Positions 22,306 to 33,816 of a stretch of 54,894 nt of DNA are shown here, in pieces. Every line of letters starts with the position of its first letter. The stretch's first letter is position 1. Origin of the DNA: Lyophyllum atratum (Eukaryota; Basidiomycota; Agaricomycetes; Agaricales; Lyophyllaceae). The position numbers and the translations under genes are program-made. Under the pieces are notes generated by a model. The model was not told the DNA's origin and did not search any database. It worked only from the letters and a program-made list of their open reading frames with translations. The stretch is from contig JACGCN010000105.1 in the NCBI GenBank assembly GCA_014905825.1, positions 1 to 54,894 of the forward strand, written 5' to 3'.

Positions 22306-24207
22306 ATGTTCAAACGCGCTGTCGGTCTACTTGTAATAGCGTCAGTGGCTGTTGCCCAACAACCTGTGCGTCGACCTCCAGCCCATATTCCTGACTCGAA
22401 TTTACCACCTATCTCTTTAGTTGTACGCGCAATGTATGTCTTGATGCCATCCTTATTCTGCGTCCAAGCTTATTTTTTTATAGGTGGCGGTACCGGCTGG
22501 TGTAAGAGCTGCTTCACATGGCAGCCATACAGCTCATTGACATATCGATAGCTGGTGGAACAACTTGCGTTCCGGGATCGACCTGCACGAAACTGAATGA
22601 TTGTCTGTTCTTCTAGTACATCATCTGGGCTAACTTTAATTCCTACCAAAGATTATTATCAATGCCTTCCTGGGTCCGGCCCCACTACGAGCAACCCAAG
22701 CACGACCACGACCTCAAGCACACCTGTGCCGAGTGGTGGTCTTCCTTTCCTCGGTGGCGTGAACATGGCTGGCTACGATTTTACTGTCGTAAGAAGGTGC
22801 CTGCAAATGACCTGTGCAGACTTTACTCACCGCCTCACCTAGTACACTGATGGGTCGTTTACCGGTGTAGGTGTTGACCCACCGGTCTCGCAGTTCGCCC
22901 ATTTCGCCTCCCAAGGTGTAAATATTTTCCGTATTCGTGAGTCTACCGTCGTCCGCGCTTAACACCTTTTTACAATGTCATCTTCCAGCCTTTGGTCAGT
23001 GAAGAACAGTTCTACGTCTCTTACATCCTGAAGACAAAATCTAGCTTGGCAATTGATGACGCCGACCGTCGGTGGCACGATCTCTTCGTCGTTCTTTGCG
23101 CGTTACGACAACACAGTGCAAGCTGCTTTGAATTCTGCTACCAAACCCTATGTTATTCTAGACCTAGCACGTTTTTTCTTGACCTCTTTATTTCTCTTGT
23201 TGACTCGGAGACTATGTAGCATAACTATGCTCGTTGGAATGGCGCCATCATATCTCAGGGAGGACCTACCGACGCTCAATTCTCAAGTCTCTGGTCCCAG
23301 TTGGCTACGAAATATAAAGGCAACTCAAAGATTATTGTGGGACTTCTATTCCGCCTCCTCACGCCCAGGCTAATGCCTAAGATGCCTAGTTCGGATTAAT
23401 GAATGAACCCCACGACTTGCAATCAGTGTCAACCTGGGTGGTTTCTGTCCAAGCTGCTGTTAACGCCATCCGTGCTGCTGGGGCAACTTCTCAGTACATT
23501 CTTCTTCCTGGTACGGTTTATCTCTGCCTCATTTTTCAAAATTTATCAAGCTTGATCCTCAGGTTCTTCGTGGTCGAGTGCCCAAGCGTTCCCCACAGAA
23601 GCTGGTCCACTTCTTATCAAAGTCACTGATCCTGCGGGCGGAACTAGTAAACTGATATTTGATGGTACTACTGTCCTAGCGCCTCCATAAGAGGATGACT
23701 AACGTTATTTTAGTCCACAAATACCTTGATTCTGACAACAGTGGAACTCATGCCGACTGCACGACGGTGAGTTTCGTTATCGCACCTTCCGGGATCTCAC
23801 TCACTCAATAAATTCTATATAAGTCGAACGTGGATGTGCTCGCCACTCTCGTTACGTTTTTGAAAGCAAGCGGCAACCGGCAGGCAATCCTCAGTGAAAC
23901 TGGCGGAGGAAATACCGCATCTTGCTTTACTAAGTTTGTCCCGCCTCAGCTCCTCTCCTGTCTTATTCTTATACTTGGAAAGTCTGAACGCAGAGCTTGC
24001 ATATGTGAAGGCCAATTCTGGTACCCTCGCAGGATTTACGGTGTGGAGTGCTGGATCATTTGACACCACCTACATCTTGACCATGACACCCAATGCTGAT
24101 GGATCGGATCAGCCCTTGTGGATCCAGGCTGGTAAGTCCTCGCCTAAACTTATTTGGAAATACGCTCATCTCATCACCAACTGTCAGTAAAACCCAATCT
24201 CCCTTGA
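22306..24207 (+). CDS. Secreted GH5 endo-beta-1,4-glucanase with N-terminal CBM1
   Basis: An extracellular cellulase hydrolysing internal beta-1,4-glucosidic bonds. A signal peptide (MFKRAVGLLVIASVAVAQQ) leads into a CBM1 cellulose-binding module spread over several exons (CGGTGW, TTCVPGSTC, YYYQC, with the usual Cys spacing), then a Ser/Thr/Pro linker (SNPSTTTTSSTPVPS) and the GH5 barrel starting GGVNMAGYDF. The acid/base glutamate is in MNEPHDL, and the nucleophile glutamate is most likely in LSETGGGN. FAWQLMTP, DLHNYARWNG and VHKYLDSDNSGTHADC are further GH5 landmarks. About a dozen short introns join in frame; one at 23167-23219 must use GC-AG borders. The last intron leaves a short tail ending in TGA at 24205-24207. 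The gene appears intact. Confidence 0.9.
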
Positions 24208-25019
24208 GTAAGTAGTACGAATAATACCTTCGGAATAAACTACAAGTTCTAGCTATAGATCATGTTGGCATTCTGCATTTTTACTGCTTTTGATTGAACT
24301 TAATTCAGGTTGGTCACAGTTAGAAAGTCTGGAACCACGTATGATTCCAGGATGCTCACACAACACACACTGCTCTTTCTTGTTTTCTTCGCATCATCAA
24401 TCGCCACAAACTTGTTTGTACTATGAGTGGTTGTTAGATCCCGCCGCATTTGTTCGGGGCTGAGTACTGATGTGATATGTGCGTGGTGCCGGTGAGCAAC
24501 AAGCTCGCCACATCTTTGGCTTTACTCTTCACGTAGACCTGTTTTCAGGTCACCTCGTTTTGCCCTCGTTTCCTCGAGTTCTCCTAGAACGATGACTTAT
24601 ACTTGTTATAGGAATGGTTCCAGGGGCGACACCATATATGATTAAGGAGCCGAACTCATCAGCTTGAGTTTGGTATGCATGTACTATGACTTGCTCTCAA
24701 GCTTTCAAGGCGTACATATATTATCTGCTGGATTTTCCTCGCTGTAATTCTAAATAAATCGATATGACATCGTTCTGATAGGGGATTCAGGATTTTTCAG
24801 ACAGGGCACCAGAGCCTGACTACTATAGCTATGTCGGTCCGATTGAAATTCTTCGGAATGACCGCTGGGTTTTAATTGATGGTTGACAAATCAAGGTCAC
24901 GTGAAGTCGATTAGATCTTGCTTGAACTCCGAGTCAGTGAAGAAAATACATGTTTCAATTTGAAATCTAGACAAGTTTCTTAGATCTTACGGCTTGGTCG
25001 TGAAAACATAAGCTAGATC
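24208..25019. other. Intergenic stretch, no gene seen
   Basis: About 810 nt between the cellulase stop and the Lsg1 start. It is AT-richer than its neighbours, with no long frame, no tRNA-like fold and no repeat that I can recognise. Confidence 0.5.
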
Positions 25020-27400
25020 ATGGTGGGTGAGTAGACATGCAGTTCTTTCTCAACGCCCATATTCCATTCACAGACACCAAAGCCAAGGGATCCCAATCCT
25101 AGCGGTCTGGGTCGGGCTATCATCAACAGAAAGGTGAAGGACGCTCGTAAACAGCAGGAATCTGGACTCGTAAGTGATCTATAGTATTCTTCGTTTCACA
25201 GGGTTGATGTTTGGGCTGCAGTATGTCTCTGACTTGGATGCATCCAGTCGTCTCAAATCCGTAACTCAAGAGCGAGATCTTGACGAGTTTCTCAATACCG
25301 CTCAGTTAGCAGGGACCGAGTTTACTGCTGGTATGCACCACAGATGTATCCAAGGCGAAGATTTTGCTAAAGACATGCCTTAAGAACGGCGTAATGTTAA
25401 AATCATCCAACAATCTGCCAACACTGGCCAAAACCCGTATCTTCTTACCGAACAAGAGGAAAAGAATGCTTTGAAGAAACATTCCGACAATAAACAAAGG
25501 TTGAGGGTACCGAGAAGACCTCCTTGGACAAAATCGATGACAATCGCAGAGCTCGACAAGCAGGAAAAGACCGCTTTTTTGGACTGGCGTCGAGGATTGG
25601 CTCAGTAAGTCTTCCTGTGCCCTTGATGTCACTTTTCTTATCGATGATCTAGGCTACAGGAAGAGGACAATCTTCTTCTCACACCATTTGAGCGAAATCT
25701 GGAGGTCTGGCGTCAGCTCTGGCGTGTACTCGAACGGTCCCATCTCGTAGTCCAAATTGTTGACGCCCGTAACCCACTGCGTTTCCGCTGCGAAGACCTG
25801 GAATCTTATGTACGAGATGTAGAAGGTCCAGAAGGCGAAATGGGCTCCGGAGAGGGCAAAAGAAAGAGTCTTTTGCTGATAAATAAAGCAGATCTGCTCA
25901 CTGCGAAGCAGCGGTACGTATGCCTCTTCATCAAGCGTCAGCACCAGATCCTTACATCTTCCCGTTAGCTGTCTTTGGGCGGATTATTTTGATTCGGAGG
26001 GTATTCAGTACGCCTTCTTCTCGGCTGCAAATGCAGCCGCCCTACAGCAAGCAAGGAGAGATGCTCTTGCCGCCGCTCAGGAACAGGCAGGACTGGCCAC
26101 AGAGGATGACGACGTTGAGGTATATCAAGATGACGTGAATGACGTCGGCGAGGGAGTGCCATCAGGGGATTCTCAAAGCGATTCTGGCGACGAGATGACC
26201 GACAGCTCATCGGAGTCAGTGCATGAAGATGCTTATTTCTCCGCAGAGGAAGATACGCCAGATGGCCAAGACCCTAGAGCCCGGGTTCGATCAGTCCTTG
26301 AGTTGGAAGAGTGGTTTGAAAAGATGGCTCCTGATCTATCTGGTAAGCGACATTGTTCTAATGCTTCGTGAATTTAATAAAGCCATTTCCATCAGAGTTT
26401 AGCGATGCATTGGGGAAACCACCCTCAAAGCTGACCGTCGGTCTCGTTGGATACCCGAATGTGGGGAAATCCAGCACCATAAATTCTCTCCTTGGAGAGA
26501 AGAAAGTTAGCGTATCTTCTACCCCAGGGAAGACGAAACATTTCCAGACCATACACCTGTCAGACTCGATCGTCCTTTGTGACTGTCCTGGTCTCGTCTT
26601 TCCCCAGTTCGCTACGACTAAGGCAGATCTAGTGTGTGACGGGGTGTTGCCTATAGATCAACTCAGAGAGTACACCGGCCCGACAACTCTCGTTGTTCAG
26701 CGTATCCCGAAGGACGTACTGGAAGCCATTTACGGACTCTCCATTAAGGTGTCGGGCATAGAAGAGGGGGGTGATGGCAAGATAACGGCAGAAAACTTCT
26801 TGATTCCATATGCGAGTACGTTTGTATGGCTTTCGCTGAAAATTCAATACTGACAGCGTATCAGTCGCCAGAGGATACACGCGGGCTAGCTATGGAAACC
26901 CTGACGAGGCGCGCTCGGCGCGGTATATCTTGAAGGACTACGTGAATGGTAAACTCCTCTTTTGCCATCCGCCTCCAGGCATCTCGGAGGATATGTTCAA
27001 TCAGCCAACGCACGATGGCGCCATACTTCGGGCAGCAGGCAAGAAGCGGGCACCGGTGACGCGTGTTGGAAAAAACGCAGATACTTTCATTCCTGCGAAC
27101 GTAGTAGAGGTGCCCTCTGATGGTCAGAGTATCCTCCGAGCCCAGGGGCAGGGGCCGAAATCTCGAGCTCTTGATCATGACTTTTTTGAAACCAACTCCT
27201 CTCTGTCATCGCGGCCTTTTTTACAGTCCTCTCTGCACCAAGGACAAGCATTCACGCGTCAAACTATGTATCCTCATCAAAACGCAGTTGCCAATGACGG
27301 GACACTCTCGGGCCCAAAGCCAGTCGTTGGTATTGACGGAAAGAAAAGTCATAAAAAACCAAAGCGAGCGAAACAGCGGAGTGGGAAAGGTTACGACTAG
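25020..27400 (+). CDS. LSG1: Large subunit GTPase 1 (Lsg1), 60S ribosome export/maturation
   Basis: Lsg1 is a cytoplasmic circularly permuted GTPase that releases the export adaptor Nmd3 from pre-60S subunits. The permuted G-motif order is visible: NKADLL (G4) comes before GYPNVGKSST (G1), then a G3-type DCPGLVFP. The N-terminus has the typical PSGLGRAIINRKVKDAR, and the middle an acidic insert (DDDVEVYQDDVNDVGEG onward). The C-terminal portion contains ARGYTRASYGNPDEARSARY and a basic tail (KKPKRAKQRSGKG). The start codon is probably an exon by itself: ATG at 25020-25022, a 51-nt intron (25023-25073), then exon 2 in the only workable frame. About 660 residues. The FHA kinase follows on the same strand 166 nt downstream. 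Confidence 0.9.
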
Positions 27401-27566
27401 TCTTCATTTGTTCGCGTATAGAGTTGTGCATAATGCCTACTACTATAGCATTGACATGTCACACCAAGGGCAGAACTTGTCGCGTCAAGTCACAATGCAT
27501 GTGACTTGACTCCCCTGAACTCAAACCGTCTCCCTTTGCTGCTGTACCAACTTGTTTGATCTCTTC

Positions 27567-29778
27567 ATGGTACCCAACTTGAACATGCCTAGGAATAGTT
27601 CCTCTGCATCGTCTCATGTTGCTCAAACCTTGACAACCACGGAGTTTTCCTACAATAACTCATCCTCTGAAGTTGTAGTTGACCCCTCAGCGAGCATATG
27701 CGCCAAGCTTGTTACAATACGTGGTGATCGCAAAGAAGGTAAAGCCCTCGACCTTGCGCGGGCTTGTTCTGCTTGACAATCGCACTCCCAGCCGTCGTAT
27801 TGAGTCTCGCCAAACCAGCAACAATCGGGCGGGATCCAGATCGCTGGTAGGTATTTCTGCTTCTTGCGATGTAGATGAGCTGCCGACTTCAATATCAGCT
27901 CCTATGTCATCTCGGATAGCTCCGTATCAAGCGTACATTGCAAGCTATATGCGTAATTCCCCCCTTTCCTCCTTTCTTAGGTGCGACATGTCGGTTTAGC
28001 AGAATTTCCAGTGTTCGTTCCCCCAGTGGTGGCGTGATCGTTTCTTGCCAGGTATGGATCAACTCGTCTCCCGGCTCGTAATTCTTACTTTCCGGTGACG
28101 GTAGGACGTATCTAGGAATGGCTTGTATCTTAATGGGCAGCATGTTAGAAAGACATCTATCATCCTCATGGATGGCGACGTCTTACGGTTTCCCAACTCT
28201 CTCGGTTTGCTCACCTTCCCTTCTGCTGCGTTTATTCTCTTAACGTTCTGATCTACAAAGCCTTCACCTGCATTCATGTTTGGATAGAACCGCGCAGCAA
28301 AATATCCATATTCGATCCTACACCACCCACCCACCCAGCACACAAGGTCGGTCATCTTTTCGGGATAGATAGAACTGCTTATGAACTTGATGATGTCCAT
28401 TAGAAAATTGGTGCTTATATTGTCACCCCGCAATGCCTTGGAAGCGGCTCATTTGCAACTGTCCATCTTGCTCTTGATCCTGCCGGACGCCGACAAGTAG
28501 CCTGCAAGAGTATCAGAACTAAAAGGGAACACGACGTCGGACAAGTTATGAAAGAAGTCAGGATTCTCATGACAATTCGTCATGTGGGTCCTAAGCAATA
28601 TCCATATGCCATCTGTCACATTAATTCACAGTCGCAGCCAAACATCAATGAGATCTACGACACAGAAGAAAATAAGAATTTCATGTTTGTTGAGCAATAC
28701 TATATCCTGTATCCCGCTGATCCGTGTTTGAAGACATATCTTCCTCCAGTTGTGCACTGGTGGCGACCTGTTCACTTACATTACCAGCCACCCTAGTCTC
28801 GACCATCACCTTTGCGAAGCAGAAGCAAAGTACGTAATGTACCAGTTGCTCAAGGGCTTGAACTACCTCCACGAAAACATGATATCTCACCGAGGTATGT
28901 GCTCTGTGCATAATTCCAAGCAATTCTCATGTGCACCCTGCTTTCCTTGCAGATTTGAAGGTGAAAGAAACGTATTTCGTCACCTGCGTTTTACTTATCT
29001 ATCTAAGCCTGAAAACATTCTACTCCATTCTCCGGGACCATATCCTCGAATTTTGATTGCGGATTTTGGACTCGCACGGCCCAATGCACATCAAGAGACC
29101 TTCAATGTCTGCGGAACAGTTTCATATCTACCGCCTGAAGGCGTGCTAGCCTTAGACATCAAGCATCTCAGCTATGTCGGGTGATACATCTATTGCGACC
29201 TCCACCACCAGGCTAGTCCACTCATGATCGCTTCAGAATGCCTGCAGACTGTTGGAGTGCAGGGGTTATTCTCTTCATCATGCTTTCGTACGTTTGCTCC
29301 TAAAATCAGTAACACCGCGAGCACCATTCGCCGGATTTCCACACTTACCATCATCTGCCATTTTACAGGGGATCGCATCCCTTTGATTATGGACCAATGT
29401 GCAGCTCCTCAGACTGGTTCAGCCATATTGAAGAATCACGCGGAGCGGACAGCGCACAACCTTCACAGCGATACTTAAACACTGAAGCCCGACTCAAAGC
29501 CCGGATCATCGATGGCCAAGTAGATTTTCAGTCGCGCCTGTGGAATGGACTACCGAACGGTCAGCGATGTGTCACGAGCGTTGATATCTGGTGTCTTGTA
29601 CTAATGTCACGTATGATGGAAGCTAGCTAGATCGCTGGTCCAAAGTCTTCTGGTCTACAAACATCTGCAGCGCGCCACCGTTCAGACTGCTCTTAAGAGC
29701 GAATGGATTATCAGCGAGTTGGAAAAGCTTGACAACTTATATGAATGCAGAATCACCAGCACACTGGAGAACGCTTAA
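27567..29778 (+). CDS. FHA-domain checkpoint-type Ser/Thr kinase (Mek1/Cds1/Rad53 class)
   Basis: A phosphothreonine-binding FHA domain (ATIGRDPDRW, then VISDSSVSSVHCKLYA, SRNGLYLNG, and DGDVLRFPNSL) precedes a CAMK/Rad53-type kinase domain. The kinase shows the glycine loop LGSGSFATVHLA, VACK lysine, LQLCTGGDLF hinge, HRDLKPEN catalytic loop (split by two introns), ADFGLA metal site, CGTVSYLPPE activation-segment end, and DCWSAGVILF. The product is about 500 residues with a short N-terminus lacking an SQ/TQ cluster. That fits Mek1 (meiotic recombination checkpoint) or Cds1 better than a large Rad53. It needs about fourteen introns, all of which join in frame. ATG at 27567 is chosen because it is the first in frame upstream of the FHA strand; a second ATG follows at 27585. 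It converges on the formylglutathione hydrolase gene. Confidence 0.85.
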
Positions 29779-29914
29779 CATCGACGCCTGGCTTCTTTAC
29801 TTGATATTAATTTCCTAACTCATCCTCGCACTCTCGTTTCTGTTGACATAACTCGGAATATTCATGTAATACAATCAAGCATTTGTTGTAATGAATCATA
29901 ACATATGAGCGTCC

Positions 29915-31152
29915 TCAAGCCTTGAGGAAGTTTGCATGGACTGCGCGTGGCGTAAGTGCGGCACAATAGGATTTCTGACGCCTACTCACAATGGATATGG
30001 TCCGATGCGAATGTCGAGATCTGCGACAAGTATTAAACATGAGAAGTCTACAAAAGACGAAAGCACGTACGAAATAGTAACTGTGGTCGTATCCTTCGTG
30101 ACTTCTGACGCGTACTTGAACCTCATCATATCCAGACTCTCGTGCTGCCTTCAGGAAATTCTCCGGGAGAAGCTGGCCTTGTTTATAGAAATTATCACCG
30201 GTGCCCTGTAGTCGGCTTGCCTTGAGCTCCTACCAATGGTGTGCTTAGGTGGAAAGAGGTGCTTACATAGTCGACTAGTATATGAACTGGGTCTTTAGAT
30301 CTCGAGATGAGCTCAGTGGCGTCATACCGCTCTTTAGCCTCCTCCACTCCTCCTTGTAAATACCCATTGAAGGCCTTTTCTCCCCATGGACATTTGGTAG
30401 GGTTCGCGATCGGCGAAAACGCAGAGGCTGATCTGTATTGCTTCGTCTGCGAAGACAAGTATAGAGTGAGTGCACCGTGGCCACCCATACTGTGTCCAAA
30501 AATAGATTGCCGTCTAAAATCCTGGGAAAACATGAAAGATCAGACAATCGTCCAGTGAGTCGATGCTCACGATGGGAAGGCCAGCAGACTCGATGACTTG
30601 TGGAAGCTCTAATGTAACATGAGTGAGCATGTTGTAATGCTTTGCGTATTTGGGGTTTGTTGCGTTTATATAAAAGCCAGCGCCAGTACCAAAGTCCCAG
30701 TCTTTGTCTTCGCCCTCGATGCCAGCACCCCGGGGGGAGGTATCTGGAAAAAGAAGGGCAATTCCTTGAGCGGAAGCAACGCCGAGAAAAGAGCCCTTCT
30801 GTGCGCTAGAAGAATCCATGTGAACATATACGAGTAACCTCAGGAGGGCAAACCCACCCATTGTCTTCTGTGCAAGTCAACCCAGCAAGATATACCAGGA
30901 CAGGAACCTTATTGTGGGTGGCATTGGGAGGCAGGTATAGGTTGAAGTTGGCGTCCAGTCCCCCTAGTGCAGCCGACTTGAATTCAGAGGACACAAAGGA
31001 CGAAGTGGTTGAATATGATCATGGGAATCATCAGACTGGTATTACACTAGTGACACAGCTAAGTGGTCAGACGATACCTTGAATCTATATTTGATCAGTT
31101 CCCCTTCGAATGCCTTACTCGAGGATACTTTGTGAAGAGCAGCTTCGGCCAT
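29915..31152 (-). CDS. S-formylglutathione hydrolase (esterase D family)
   Basis: This cytosolic serine hydrolase converts S-formylglutathione to formate and glutathione, the last step of glutathione-dependent formaldehyde detoxification. The N-terminus reads KVSSSKAFEGELIKYRFK, then across an intron AALGGLDANFNLYLPP. Further landmarks are YLAGLTCTEDN, DTSPRG and the FGTGAGFYINAT segment. The nucleophile elbow is FGHSMGGHGAL near residue 150, the aspartate lies in the KDPVHILVDYG region and the histidine in EGYDHSYYF. The terminal exon encodes a short FHANFLKA tail after a GT-AG intron. About 285 residues, the normal length. Start ATG at 31152, stop at 29915. It is divergent from the P450 gene. 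Confidence 0.92.
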
Positions 31153-31459
31153 GGTATGGAGACACCTTATCTCTGTGGTGGGGGTTGGGAACAAGGTGAG
31201 AATAATCTTCTGATTCTCTGAGAATTGTCAATGGTTCGTCACGTGGAGCAGGCATGTGCATACTGTGAGTACTAGTAGCCGTAGTTTCGCGAATGTACTA
31301 CGTATACTACAACTACCTTTTCCCGGAGCTTGCGTCATATCCTTGAGTTCCTGTCTCGCGAGCCCCTATCTGTCCGATCTCTATAATCTTATCTAATCTA
31401 ATCTGCAACATCCATCAAGTTCAACATCAGTTCAACTAGTCTGCTTTCCCCTTCATGAT
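31153..31459. promoter_or_regulatory. Divergent promoter region between formylglutathione hydrolase and P450
   Basis: A 307-nt region between outward start codons. It contains a run of TCTAATC/TATCTAATC words near 31382-31402. No binding site could be assigned. Confidence 0.35.
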
Positions 31460-33434
31460 ATGTCCATGGATTCAAAGGAAGGAGATGAAGCAACGCACGC
31501 CACTGTCATATTTCTCGCGGTGTCCCTACTTTTTATCGCGTTCTTAGCTCGAAAACTGCATCGCCAACCTGACGTATGTGATTTTAGAAATTCACCACTA
31601 AATGCAGCAGCTCACACATCCCATCCAGCTGAGGCACATTCCGACAATTGGACCTTCAAGATTTCCCTTTTCGTATATTGGAGCCATATGGTTCTTCTTC
31701 AATGCCAAAAACATGCTCAACGAGGGCTACCGACGAGTTCGTCCCATTCAGTTCAGCCCCCCAACCTCTTGTGATGCGAGCACTCCCAAGATAGCATAAA
31801 TTATCTGCCTTCAAGGTTGCGCGATTCACGCGTTGGATTGTTATCATTACCGGGCCACAGCTTATAGAGGAGCTCAGAAAGGCCCCAGAGGACGAGATGT
31901 CGTATGATGACGTGTGCACAGAGGTAGGCCTTTATTTGCAATCCGCCACTGATGCCTTCAATATACGTCCTCCTAGATAAAGGATTTTCCATGGGGAGAA
32001 AAAAACGGACATCCTAGCCATACGGCTTTTCTCAGTACACAACTTACGCGAAGCCTCCCTCTCGTGTTCTCCGAAATGCGGGATGAGATGGTCGCAGCTT
32101 TTTCTGACGTGATGCTCAATGTCTCCACATCAGGTCTGTCCGTCCTCCCTTCAGTTTTTGTTCTTTAGGTTTAATGGAACGGGATGGAACGGGATAGAAT
32201 GGACTTCAGTGTCAGCAACAGATGCAACAGATGCAATGACAGAAATCTTTAGCCGGCTCTGCAATCGTGTTGTGGTCGGTGCCCAAGTATGTGAGTCGAT
32301 CCTTGTCGCTTTGATGTAACTCGCGTTCTGATTAATGTGTAGGCCGGGACCCAGCGATGACAGCGTTTAACAAGCAGCTCTTGAAAAGCAAGACAAGGGG
32401 TGCAGCCATCCTAGGTGCACTCCCAGGACCCCTTCACGCGTAGGTCAAGCCTTAACAGAAGACCTCGCTGAGGCTGATGGACGGTTAGAACTGCAGTTTA
32501 CCTGTTCACCGGACTCCTTGGACACGCCAAGAAGATACGTAAAGTTCTCGACCCGGTAATCGAACAGCGACGACAAAAACCTGAGATATACGGGAAAGAA
32601 TATCCAGTAAGCATGCTCGTAACATCCACACACCTTCACAGCTCACGTCTGGGCACTAAATAGTGCGACCTCCTGTCATCACTCGTTTCGGAATCATACG
32701 ACCCCAAGGCATCCTCCGACATCTCTCGCACTATCGTCGCCTTCAATCTTCACGCCGTCCCAACACTCTCGCTCACTTTCATTCACGCACTCTACCACTT
32801 GGCCATTGCGAGCCCAGAGGATGTCGTGCAGCCCATGCGGGAGGAAGTGAAGGCGATGGTGCGACGCGGGGGGTGGACCCCAAGTGCGCTCGAGCGAATG
32901 CGCAGGGTAGACAGCTTCCTAAAAGAGTCGATGCGCCTCAGCGGCCTCCATTCGCGTACGTGCCCTCATTTCTACCACGCCATAATTTATGTCCCAACCC
33001 ATCATCTCCCAGTGACGATGCTGCGCAAATCTCGCACTCATTACACCTTCGCCGACGGCACGCATGTCCCACCAGGGACCCTCCTCGCCGCTGCATGTGC
33101 GCCTACACATCTCGACCCTTCTAAATACCCTTCTCCGGACAAGTTCGACGCGTTCCGCTTCGTGCAGGGCTCTGGGGAGACGGCGTCGTCACGGTACCAG
33201 CTCTCGACGACGGCTTCCGACTTTCTGGTGTGGGGCTACGGCCGTGCGGCGTGCCCTGGGCGGTTCGTCGCGGCGGCGCAGATGAAGTTGGTGTTGGCGC
33301 ATCTGTTATTGCACTACGATATTAGGCTCAGGGAGGGGGCGGGAGATGTGCGCCCCGAGGACTGGTGGGTTGGCCCGGAGAGACTGCCGAATTTGAGCGT
33401 CTACCTCATGTTTAGGAAACGCCGGGAGCTTTGA
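31460..33434 (+). CDS. Cytochrome P450 monooxygenase (fungal, membrane anchored)
   Basis: An N-terminal hydrophobic anchor (ATVIFLAVSLLFIAFLA) precedes a typical basidiomycete P450. Landmarks are HIPTIGPSRFPFSYIGA, AFKVARFTRWIVIITGP, the QLTRSLPLVFSEMRDEMV stretch, an I-helix-like LHAVPTLSLTFIHALYHL, the ExxR motif LKESMR, and the heme loop FLVWGYGRAACPGRF (about 33221-33267). Seven or so introns join in frame, including one before HKLSAFKVA and one that restores ATAVYLFTGLLG, so the gene reads as intact, about 500 residues. The base at two before the heme cysteine encodes alanine, where Arg or His is usual. The substrate is unknown; there is no neighbouring reductase or biosynthetic core gene. 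Start at 31460 (MSMDSKE) or 31466. Confidence 0.85.
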
Positions 33435-33816
33435 GATACCCCCTGTTTATCTGTTATTTACGATGTTATCGCTGCTTGTCGTCTTGTTTAATGCTATCGT
33501 TGTGCTTTGATCTACTGCATGATGATGATCCTAGGCCGTAAAGCTTGGAATATTAGCTACAGTGCAGATTATACAATTAAGTATAGTTGTGGAGGTATAC
33601 GGTATGGTGTCTAGTCATAATCAGCCGTAAGGGCAAGGCTTGTAAGTACAGCGCCGAGCAGCATCTCTGCGGAATCCGTGATACTAGATTCTGATGGGAA
33701 GAGAGAGTGGCGACAAGTCGTGAGTGTATGGGCGTGCCACGGTAGAGCAAAGGAGACATCCTTGTCCGTTCAAGGCAACATCAAGCCCGCGATATAACAT
33801 CCGAAACAAGCCCCGG
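33435..33816. other. Convergent intergenic stretch, no gene seen
   Basis: About 380 nt between the stops of the P450 and the lipase-like gene, probably holding both 3' ends. AT-rich, no repeats noticed. Confidence 0.5.

Noticed and set aside
32165..32200. Tandem GGAACGGGAT copies as a functional repeat
   Set aside because: Only about two copies, lying inside a P450 intron; likely replication slippage.
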